DNA of 64,000 nucleotides from Desmodesmus armatus. Its lineage: Eukaryota; Chlorophyta; Chlorophyceae; Sphaeropleales; Scenedesmaceae. The notes under the pieces are model-generated. The model did no database searches and had not been told where the DNA came from. It saw nothing but the letters and a program-made list of their open reading frames with translations. Shown here piece by piece: positions 33,320 through 42,857 of the stretch. Numbering within the stretch: the stretch's first letter is position 1; every line of letters begins with the position of its first letter. Location: NCBI GenBank assembly GCA_007449985.2, contig VIIQ02000761.1:124001-188000 (forward strand). Reading direction: 5' to 3'. A program made the position numbers and the translations under genes.

Positions 33320-35119
33320 ATGGCAGGTGCCAAGCTCAAGTCGTTGCTGGTGGACCTGCCGGACCCCTGCCTGCTGCGGGTGCTGCAGTGCTGCGCAGCA
33401 GACGACCAGCGCAGCCTGTTTAGTGCCGCCAGGGCTCACAGCAGGCTGCACCTGGCAGCTGTGGTGGCGCTGCGCAGCATCACCCTGCACGTGCCCGAAC
33501 AGCAGCAGGTTGATGGCGTCATGGAGTACCTTAGCAAGTACGGTCAGCATGTGAACAGCTTTGAGCTCAGGGGGGACAGTTCGGACGATGACGATGACGA
33601 TGACGATGACAAATATCCCGAAGTGTCTCTTCGCCAGCTGCCCCCACAGCTGCAGCTCAGCAGCCTGCGACTTCAAGGCCTCGAACTGCAGCTGCAGCCG
33701 GGCGATGACTCCCAGGGTGTGCTGGGGTCTGCTGCTGCAGTAGCAGCACTCAAGCAGCTGCGGCTTGAAGAGTGCGTGGTGCTTGACGGTGGGGTGGATG
33801 ACGCGCTGGCTGCAGAACTTTGGCAGCTGCCTGCTGGGCTGGAGCACCTCAGCATCAAGTCGTTGGATGAGGATGTGAGGTTTCCAGCTGGCAAGTTGCA
33901 GCAGCTGCCGCATCTCACCTACCTCCAGCTTGAGGGTGCTTTGATAGCGGACTTCGACGGGGCCAGCCCTGTCCTGCAGCCGCTGCAGGCCTTAACAGGG
34001 CTAATGGAGCTCCGGCTTGGCGTTATGCAGCCAGGAGTGGTCCCCTCCAGTATGCTGTCGGGCATGCTTCACCTTACGCGCCTGGAGCTGTCAGACGCAG
34101 ATGGAAAGGGCAGACTTGAGCTGGAGCCAGGTGCCCTCGCTGGTGTGACCCAGCTCCAGCACCTGGCTTTGGTGTGGTGCACGATACTTGGGGGTGCAGC
34201 AGGGAAGGCACAGCTGCTGTCCCACCTGCAGCCCCTGCAGCAGCTGACGCACCTCCGCATGTGTGACAGCTTGCAGGCTGTTGATCGGAGCAGCCCTCCT
34301 GCACCAGCCTATGCAGCCCTGACGGTCAGCAGCAAGCTGCAGCACCTTGATGTCAGCTTTTGCACACTGCCAGCAGGTGTGTGGCAGCACCTGTTCCCTG
34401 CTGGCAGGCTGCTGCCAAGCTTGCAGACTGTGGCTGTCAGTCATGTCAGGCAGCCATCAGGCGAGTACGCTCAGCCTCCTGAGGGCAGCCGCCTTGTCAG
34501 CTGCTGCCCTGGCCTGCAGTCGTTGCGTATGTGGGAGCTGCGGTGCAGTGCAGAGCTACTTGCCCCACTGCAGGGGCTGAGCGGGCTGCAGACACTGCAC
34601 TGCAGCTGGGGGGATGCGACAGCCGAGGTTGTGCAGGCGGTGTGTCAGCTGACAGGGCTGAGGGAGCTGGTTGTGTGGGGCTCTGCGCACCTGAAGGAGG
34701 AGGGGTTGCTGCTGCACCTGACGCAGCTGCAGCAGCTGACAACGCTGGTTGAGATGGCCGTCGACTTTGAATCGAATGCAGATGAATATGGAATCTACTT
34801 GACAGGTGAGGTGCTTGCTTGGTTTGGGTGGTATCCTTGTGCTTGCTTCTCATGTCAAGTTTTTATTCTTGACAGACCAGCAGCACCAGCAGGCTGGTTA
34901 TGTGCCTTAAGGCAAGCTTGCCTGCCACGTGCACGTCACATTTTACATGGAAGACACACCAGAGCCATTTGTCCGGCAGACCTGTGTATGCTGGGCAGCA
35001 TCAGTAGCTCTCAATCATCCAAGCTGCCAAGCAAGGGTAATGCCACCATGTGTCATTTGCATACTGCTGCATGCATGCCAGATGCATCAGGTGACCACTC
35101 ACATGGCACTTCCAAGTGA
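33320..35119 (+). CDS. F-box/leucine-rich-repeat protein (upstream copy of a tandem pair)
   Basis: A long uninterrupted frame opens at the ATG of MAGAKLKSLLVDLPDPCLLR. Residues 9-55 fit an F-box (LPDPCLLRVLQCCAADDQRS, then LFSAARAHSRLHLAAVVAL). An acidic run follows (DSSDDDDDDDDDK), then about ten irregular leucine-rich repeats of the LxxLxLxxC/N type (LPAGLEHLSIKSL, LTGLMELRLGV, LQHLDVSFCTLPAGVW, LTGLRELVVWGS). Such proteins are substrate adaptors of SCF ubiquitin ligases, and the LRR face would bind the target. Coding may leave this frame at a donor at 34806 (TACTTGACAG, then gtgaggtgc). A candidate last exon ending at 35280 (DEPVWRQLA ... AAAALAGV) is conserved in the paralogue, but its acceptor is GG rather than AG here, so I give the continuous ORF. 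A 5'-UTR intron is likely. Confidence 0.8.
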   Translation: MAGAKLKSLLVDLPDPCLLRVLQCCAADDQRSLFSAARAHSRLHLAAVVALRSITLHVPEQQQVDGVMEYLSKYGQHVNSFELRGDSSDDDDDDDDDKYPEVSLRQLPPQLQLSSLRLQGLELQLQPGDDSQGVLGSAAAVAALKQLRLEECVVLDGGVDDALAAELWQLPAGLEHLSIKSLDEDVRFPAGKLQQLPHLTYLQLEGALIADFDGASPVLQPLQALTGLMELRLGVMQPGVVPSSMLSGMLHLTRLELSDADGKGRLELEPGALAGVTQLQHLALVWCTILGGAAGKAQLLSHLQPLQQLTHLRMCDSLQAVDRSSPPAPAYAALTVSSKLQHLDVSFCTLPAGVWQHLFPAGRLLPSLQTVAVSHVRQPSGEYAQPPEGSRLVSCCPGLQSLRMWELRCSAELLAPLQGLSGLQTLHCSWGDATAEVVQAVCQLTGLRELVVWGSAHLKEEGLLLHLTQLQQLTTLVEMAVDFESNADEYGIYLTGEVLAWFGWYPCACFSCQVFILDRPAAPAGWLCALRQACLPRARHILHGRHTRAICPADLCMLGSISSSQSSKLPSKGNATMCHLHTAACMPDASGDHSHGTSK

Positions 35120-37839
35120 CGCACTAGTATTGTATTGACTGTTGCATTGGTTCTGCTGTTGTGCTGTTGTTGTTGGCGGGTGGTGATGAGCCTGTGTGGC
35201 GCCAGCTGGCACGGCTCCACCTTGACCACTCCAACCCTATAGTGGCACAGCGGGCGGCTGCAGCACTGGCGGGAGTGTAGTGACCAGGCAGCAACACAAG
35301 CGGCAGGTGGGTGGGTGTAGTAATGCTGCCACGACCAGGCTCAGGGGCCACAGTGCTGCCAACATGACGCTTCCGTCAATCAAGTAATGTTGCATGCGTA
35401 GCTACTAGCTTTGGAAGCTTGACAACTTGTGCCAGCCATTCAGTGATGTCATGGAGGAGACAACATGCATTTTTTATGGTGACTGTATAGGGTTTAGGGT
35501 GGGCATGCAACGTATGCTTGCGTAGCATGGCAACAGCCAGCTGGCGCTGAGCCCACACTTCATGCGGAAACAGTACAGTGGCATCTAGTGATTGAGGTGA
35601 CAGCATGCCTGCAAAGTTTTCATGCTCAGCCTGCCTTCTGCTGTTTGCCGTCATGTGTCCTGCAGGTGGGCTGTGTTCCTGTGAGTGTGTGCATGATGAG
35701 GATGGGGGTGGACCCGCCACACGACACCACTGCCTGAGCCGCCTCAGGGGACGCGGAGGAACAGCACCAGCCTGTGGACTCGTCATCATGTACTGTCTCA
35801 GGAGGCGTCTGAAGCTGAGCTTCTGTGCAGCATCGAGTGTGCCACATGATGCTGGGTGCACAGGTTGTCGTGTGTGCTGGCTGCTTGTTGGTGTTGAAGT
35901 TGCCGTGATGCCATGCTGGACATCTTCTTTGCTGCAGTGTGGTGCATCAGCGGCCTTGGAAGCATGCATCGTCAAGGTTTGCAGCTGGTGCCGCCGGTGA
36001 GCGGAGGGGAGCATCGCGTGGATCCTCCTGTACGCATACGCACAGTAGCAGTATTTCTGCAAGCATAATATTATGCAACATCGATGCTGCGAGTCTGGCA
36101 ATGGGAATCCTTCCCACCCACTCGAGCAGGGGGTCTGATTAGGAGGCGTGGCAGCGGGAGTTGATGGGTGTCCAGGTTGCTGGCAGTCAGGGTTGTTTGC
36201 TCGCTGTGCAACCTTGTCTGCTCTGTCCACTGTTTGAGGTTGCTGTCGCACTCTGAGACACAGCTATTGCAACCTCTTTGCCGGCATTTGTTGTAAAGAA
36301 CAAATGATTGACAGTCTGCATGGTTTGTAGCCAGCGTCTGCCTTAGCTGTGTCTGCTGGTAGTTCTTGAGGACAGGGTGTGCGTGGTGTAGGTGTGCATG
36401 CTGCTGTAGATGTTGGGAGTGTTTGGGCCATGCAGTTGTTCATGCATGCAGGCATGCATGCATATGCTAAGCGTTCAAAAGTTCTGAAGGTCAGCGGTTT
36501 ATGGGGGCAGGTGCTGCATGCTGGCATGTGTGCTGCTGCTGCAGCGCATGGTGCATGCTGAAGGTGTGCATGCGGGGTGGTGGGCGTAGGGTGTGGTGAA
36601 TTTGGGGACAGGGCAGCGCTTTGTTGCGTCTGCTGCTTGTAGAAAAGGTTGGAGCATGTTGCTGGTTTGCATGCTGGTGGGACAGTCACTTTGAAGCTGC
36701 ACGGAAGGTGTCTGCATGTAGTAGGTCAGGTGGTAATGATTGTGTTCTGTGCGAACTTGTCTTTGTCACGAAATGTTCGCATGTTGGGCTATGCTCGTGT
36801 TGCTTTCATAAGCAGCTGAGTGCCGCTGATCAGTGTGTGTGAAATTTGCAGGGCAACAGCGCAGTCCCTGTACTGTACGTGTGCAGGGTGGCTGTCTGAA
36901 CTGCTAGTTGGCTGGCTGACTGACTGGTCAGCTGGCTGGCGTGTACTGCACCACAAACGGCAGCACGGCTGTCCCAATATATATGAAATGCGTCATTGAA
37001 ATTGTTGAGTTGTAAGTTGTTGCTGCTACTGCTGCTGCTACTGCTGCTGCTGCTGCTGCTGCCGCCGCCGCCCACCAGGCATGGTGCAAATGCATCTGCA
37101 GCCTGTAGCCAGCTGGAGATTAAGAGTTGTAAGGCTGCCAGTGTTGATGCTTTATTCCTGCCCAGAACAGTGTTGCAGCCGCAGACTGCCATGCACGCAC
37201 AGCAGCCCTGGTGTTGGACATAGCACAATACATCACCCTCCAGGTTCAACAGCGGTTCAGCAAAACCGTAAATATGACCATTGGGGACATCGTCTGAAGG
37301 TGTAGAAATTTGCTTCCTTCCAAGTACAAGCAATCTTCCATCTGTCTGTTGGCTGCAGGACAGCTGCTGCAGCAGTACTGGTGTTGGTCACAGGACAATA
37401 TATCACTCTTCACGTTCAACAGCGGTTCAGCACAGATATGACAAACGAAGACAACGGCAAAAGCTTGAAAGATTAGCTTGCTTCCAAGCCCCACTTGTTG
37501 CAGCATTGAGCCTGGCAGATGGCTTCCTTTGTGCCGTTGATCAGATATCTGCACACTCCAGAATCCAGCTGTGCCCGCAAATCAGTGGCTCAGGGCTCCA
37601 ATCACGAGTGCTAGGAGGTACCTGAGGTAGGCAACATCACAGACATGGAATCAGCACTGTTCAATGGTACTGGCAGCACAGGCACTGAGTTTTGCTGTTC
37701 GCCCCACCTTAAGGCAACGAAGTGCCACAGCAGACCAAAGCCTTGAACTCACAGTTGTATTTAACGTATCTAACGTTTCCGCGATCTGTAACTCCATCTG
37801 TCTGTTGTCATGTGGGTTGCTGTGTCCACAGGAAGCCAT
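35120..37839. repeat. 3' flank of the F-box gene; first copy of a segmental duplication
   Basis: No gene is supported here. Long stretches match the flank of the second F-box copy: 35150-35340 to 39620-39835, about 35735-35830 to 40205-40300, 36935-36970 to 40495-40530, and 37000-37020 to 40550-40575. The duplicated unit thus includes gene plus 3' flank. An internal tandem repeat (gttcaacagcggttcagca) occurs near 37244 and 37418. A CTG/CCG tract lies at about 37020-37072. Confidence 0.6.
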
Positions 37840-39327
37840 ATGGCAGGTGCTGAGTCATCATTGCTGCTGGCACTGCCGGACCCCTGCCTGCTGCGGGTGC
37901 TGCAGTGCTGTGCAGCAGACGATCAGCGCAGCCTGTTCAGTGCCGCCAGGGCTCACAGCAGGCTGCACCAGGCAGCTGTGGTGGCGCTGCACAGCATCAC
38001 AGCACAGCTTTCCCAACAGCAGCGGATGGACGGCGTGATGGTGTACCTAGTAAAGCACAGTCAGCATGTGGACAGCCTTGAACTTGATGGAGCTGAGAGC
38101 CTTTCAGTCCACCTCCGCCAGCTGCCCCCATAGCTGCAGCTCAGCTGTCTGCAGCTCAAAAACCTCAGCCTTCAGTTGCAGCCGGGCTATGGCTCCCAGG
38201 GCGTGCTGGGGTCTGCTGCTGCTGTTGCAGCTCTGAAGCAGCTGCGGTTGACGGGCTGCATTGTGCTTGACGATGGGGCAGCTGGGGCGCTGGCTGCAGC
38301 ACTGTCGCAGCTGCCTGCTGGGCTGGAGCACCTCAGCATGTGCCAGCTGACAGATGGGTCAGGGGATGAGGTCCGGTTTCCAGCTGGTGCATTACGGCAG
38401 CTGCAGCACCTTACCCACCTGGAGCTTGCTCACGTACACAATGTGGGCCCTGATGCGGCCAGCCCTGCCCTTCAGGCCCTGCAGGCCCTGACTGGGCTAG
38501 TGACTCTTAGGCTTGTCAGCTATCAGACCGGTACATCAATAACTTGCAGCATGCTGTCGGGCATGCAGCACCTCACACGCCTGGAGCTGTCATTCCGCAT
38601 GGAGCTAGAGCCAGGTGCCCTGGCTGTTATGACCAAGCTGAAGCACCTGCGTTTGCGCAGCTGCACGATACTTGCGGGTGCAGCAGGGGAGGCACAGCTG
38701 CTGTCCCAGCTGCAGCCCCTACAGCAGCTGACACACCTCAGCATGAAGTGCAGCTTGGGGAATGCTGAGGGCAGCAACCCTCCTGCATCAGCCTATGCAG
38801 CCCTGACAGCCAGCAGCAAGCTGCAGCACCTGGACGTCAGCTACTGCACACTGCCAGCAGGGGTGTGGCAGCATGTGTTTCCTACTGGTAGGCAGCTGCC
38901 AAGCCTGCAGTTTCTTGATATCTCCAATGCCACACACCCAGCCTCCCAGGATGCTCACGCGATGCTTGAAGCTCCAGAAGCCAGCCGCCTTGTCAGCTGC
39001 TGCCCTGGCCTGCGGTTGTTGAAGATGTGGTTGGTGCAGTGCGATGTAGAGCTGCTGACCGCACTGCAGGGGCTGAGCGGGCTGCAGACACTGCACTGCA
39101 CCTGGAGAGATGCGGCAGCTGAAAATGTGCAGGCGCTGTGTCAGCTGACAGGGCTGAGGGACCTGCAGCTGGATGTGCTGAGCTCTGCGCGCTTGAAAAG
39201 GGAGGGGTTGCTGCTGCACCTGACGCAGCTGCAGCAGCTGACCAAGCTGCGTCACTGCGCAATGGACCTACATACTATCGACTTGTTAGGTGAGGCGCAC
39301 AGTCTGAGTTGTACCCTTGTGGCTTGA
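37840..39327 (+). pseudogene. F-box/LRR paralogue with an in-frame amber codon
   Basis: The tandem paralogue of the gene at 33320 starts MAGAESSLLLALPDPCLLRV and keeps the F-box (VLQCCAADDQRSLFSAARAH). Codon 98 is TAG (38131-38133), where the other copy has CAG (LRQLPP, then stop instead of QLQL). The same frame then stays open for nearly 400 codons with intact leucine-rich repeats to 39327, so this is one nonsense change in an otherwise well-kept gene. It may be a young pseudogene, a truncated F-box-only protein, a readthrough case or a sequencing error. A donor at 39290 (GACTTGTTAG, then gtgaggcgc) and an acceptor at about 39657 (ccctaAG, then TGGCGATGAACC) outline a possible last exon ending at 39757; its phase does not join cleanly. 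An acceptor-like AG lies just upstream of the ATG, as in the sister copy. Confidence 0.65.
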
Positions 39328-40800
39328 TAATCATGTTTGGGTGTTGGTTCCTGACAAAACAAGCAGCAGCAGGCTGGTTACCTGATCACCCGCAATGTCT
39401 CCGCGTGTCGCTTTCATGTTGGGGTGACAGACCAGAACCACTTGTCCTGCGGACCTGATGGCCCCCTGTGTGCAGGGCAGCATCAGTGGCTGTCAGTCAT
39501 CAAGCTGCCAAGCAAGGTTGATGCCCATACGTGTCATTTGCATTTTGCTGCATGCATGCCGCAAGATTCACTTTCCAGGTGACCACGTCAAGTGGCACTG
39601 CAAGTGACACACTAGTACTGCGTTGACTGCTGCTGTTGGTGCTGCTGTTGCCCTAAGTGGCGATGAACCTGTGTGGCGCCAGCTGGCGCGGCGCTTCGTA
39701 CACCACCCTGACCCTGGAGTGGCACAGCAGGCGGCTGCAGCACTGGTGGGAGTGTAGTGACCAGGCAGCAACACAAGCAGCAGGTGGGTGCACTGCTGTC
39801 ATGACCAGGCTGTAGGGCCACAGTGCTGCCAACATACTCAACCTGATGCATCAACTAATGTCACACCTGTACCTACTAGGCCTACTGGCAAGCTCAAGAG
39901 CTCACGCCAACCGGCTGGCGCCTATTCACCGATATCACAGACATGCCAACGTGCCTTCAAAAGGGAGGCTGCAGAGGGTGGGCATGCAGCGTGTTCAGGT
40001 GCAACATGCAACGTCCAGCTAGCTCCGGGGACCAAATCACATCCCGTCACAAACAAAGCAGGCATCCAGTGGTTCATACGACAGCATGCTCGCACAGTGC
40101 TCAGTGTGTGCCCTGCTGTGTAATGTGTGCCTTGCAGATGTGCTGTGTTTGTGTAATGTTTTGCGTGAGAAGGGTGGGGGTGGACCCACCACTTGACACC
40201 ACTGTTTGAGTCGCCTCAGAGGACGAGGGGAGCAGCAGCCTGTGGACCCATCAATGTACTGCAGGCGGAGATGCCCTGATGCTGAGCAGCACGTCTGTGG
40301 ATTGTCGAGTGTTCACGCTGGCGTACAGATTGTTTTGTCCTGTTTGCTGTTTGCTTCCGTTCTTGTTGAAGGTGTAGTGATGTCGTGCTGGATATGCTGC
40401 GGGTACCGTGGGAGGCTGCAGTGTGGTGCATGAGCGGCTGTGGCAGTAGGCAGTGTGAGGGAGCAGTCGTGGATCTGCCTCCAAGCAGAGTTTCCACATA
40501 CTGCACCACAATTGGCAGGACAGCTGTCCTCGATTATGTGTCCCTTCAATCAGTTGAGTTGTAAGTAGTTCTTGCTGCTGCTGCCGCCCGCCATCCGGAT
40601 GGCGATCGATCCTGCATCTGTATCCGGCTTGAAAGTGAGAGAAGACAAGGCTGCAAGTGTTTGTGTGTCATTGCTGTCCAGCAACAGTGTTCATGTTGCA
40701 GCCTGCCTTGCGTGCACATACAACACACACAGCAGCCGCGGTTGTGACACACATATGTCAACAACGTGTGGATCTCACGGTGCAATGAAATCGAGGTAAC
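39328..40800. repeat. 3' flank of the F-box paralogue; second copy of the segmental duplication
   Basis: Matches the 35120-37200 flank in the same order, but shorter through deletions. It contains the possible terminal exon ending at 39757 and TGTAA motifs at 40119 and nearby that could serve as a polyadenylation signal. No other gene seen. Confidence 0.6.
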
Positions 40801-42420
40801 CAAATGACTTGGCAAGGGGGTGGTATTCAGGCATTGGTGAAGGGCCTGGGGCTCCCTGAATTACGGCGGGCCTGTACCTGTATGTGGATACTATGCGTAG
40901 CAGTGGCTCCTTTGGGGCTTCCAGACATGTAGGTCCAAGAATTGTCATATTGCTATGTGTTGATGACAGCTAGCCCAGGCAGCTGCTGCACCTTTCACAA
41001 AACCACAAGCTAGCCAGCGCTCGTGTACACTAGGTGTACTGTAAGCAGACACATGCACCTGAGCATTCCTACTGACAACTTTACCTCATTTACAGCCTAA
41101 CCAATGCAGCGCCGCTGTGCAGCCAAAATAAGTGGACAATACAAACTGGAACGTGCAGATCTACACCAGTGTGGCAGCCCATGAAGGCGCACAAACATCA
41201 GATACATCAAACAACTGAACCAGCCAGGCAAAGCTCCATGTGTACATTGGCAGAGGTACATGGAAGTATGCTTGAGCCGGAGCATCATGTGACGTGACGT
41301 GGAGGGCCGTGACTATTTTGCCTGAGCAGAAAGGCAGCACACACGTTGCCCAAAACCACTGCGCTGCTGAGTTGGGTCCACAGGAGTGGCCATCCCAAGA
41401 AACTAGCGCAGGTTGTCCGCACAAAGCGCATGCCTTCAGAGCAAGGGTGTGTCCGCAAAAAAAATTCCCAGACTCTCAGGCCAGATGCAGGTCAAAATTC
41501 CAGGTCAACACAGCCACATGGCGGATCCGGGCATTGCACTGGCCTTGAAAGCAAGCACGTGCAGCGCAAACTTTGTCCTTGAACAGCGATCCACACCACA
41601 ACAGTCAAGGTCAGGAAGCTTCTCTTCAACAGATAACACACACACTGAAAGTGGCACATGCGTTCACACTCACAAGACAGCACAGGGTGTGCAACGAGCT
41701 TGTCAGCAGCGATGACAGTGCAGCAACCACATCCCGCAAAATAACGCATGTTTGCACAGCAGGCCGCTTCACACTGAAAGTCACAGCCGCACAGTGCACA
41801 AGGCATCCCGGGGTCCGGTGTATGCTCTCTCCGCGCCCTCCTTTTCTTAGGTCTCCACACCCCAACATGGCAGCACCACATGATGCATGCAAAGTATGGA
41901 GCAAGCTGCAATACATAATTGTATTGTGTGCGTTGTGAACGCACTGCTGCAGGCATGTCCCATCTCCCAGCATGCACACGCCATGCATCAGAACACCGCC
42001 ACAACAGCCAGATGGAAAGAAACAGATATACCAGGCTGCGTCAAAACAACACAACCCTGTGCAGCAGAACAGCCCGCGCAGTCAGACGCAAAGATGAAGC
42101 CACACGAGCAACAAACTGGGCCCTGCACATGCCTGAGCAGCAGAAGCCCAACCGACACAGTGCAACTGTCCAGACCCCAGCTCTGACAGGGCCCACAACA
42201 ATTAAGGGGCAGCCACCGGCAAACGCTGCACAAACACATACACACACGCACACAACTGTACAAAAGGCCTCTACACATACACACACGACTGTACAACTCC
42301 AATTTACATGAAAGAACTACTGGGGCTTTCAAGGCAGGCGCACAGGCAAACAGTCACTGCTGCCATGCACAGCATCAACAGCAGCCTCACACCAATCACA
42401 CAAGCCTGGCAAACTGTAGA
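40801..42420. other. Intergenic region with no recognisable gene
   Basis: Open frames of up to about 170 codons occur on both strands but lack domain signatures and exon-like boundaries. A run of acacacac-type simple sequence lies at about 42235-42295. A TGTAA on the minus strand at about 42303 could end the hydrolase transcript. Confidence 0.4.
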
Positions 42421-42857
42421 CTTCAGCCTTGCTGGGTGTCAGGCTGCTGCAAAGCCTCAGCACATCAGCTCCATGCTGCAGCACACGCCTTGAACACCCC
42501 TGTGCCCAAGTGTGACCAGCCTCACTGCTGCAACTGCCTGTTGGTGAAGAATCCCCAAGGACTATTCATGCCAGCCTCTTCCCAAGGAAGCTACACACCA
42601 TATCCTCAAACACCTGGGGCTCCTCCTCCTGAGGGCAGTGCAACCTCAAGCCTGTGGGCAAGTGTGGCAATCCTCAGTGCTCTGCGCGATAATGCCGCGC
42701 ACCCCAGAGCTAGGCGAGCTTTTTCCGAGGAAGCCGCACACCATATCCTCAAACACTCCAGGCTCCTCCTAGGGCTCAGGCTGAGGTTTACCCCTGTGGG
42801 CAAGTGTAGCAAGCCTCACTGCTCTAGCTGCCTAAAGATGAAGCATTCTAAGCCTTT
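42421..42857 (-). repeat. Tandem copies of the last coding segment of the hydrolase in its 3' flank
   Basis: The final codons of the hydrolase (PQVFEDVVCSFLGKRLA and stop) are present in the true exon at 42858-42928 and again, diverged, at about 42717-42780 and 42568-42640, about 145 bp apart. The intervening cctcactgctgcaactgcct motif is repeated as well. Confidence 0.85.

Noticed and set aside
41492..42054. Minus-strand Cys-rich ORFs near 42 kb
   Set aside because: Frame-shifted overlapping frames without domain signature or exon-like borders.
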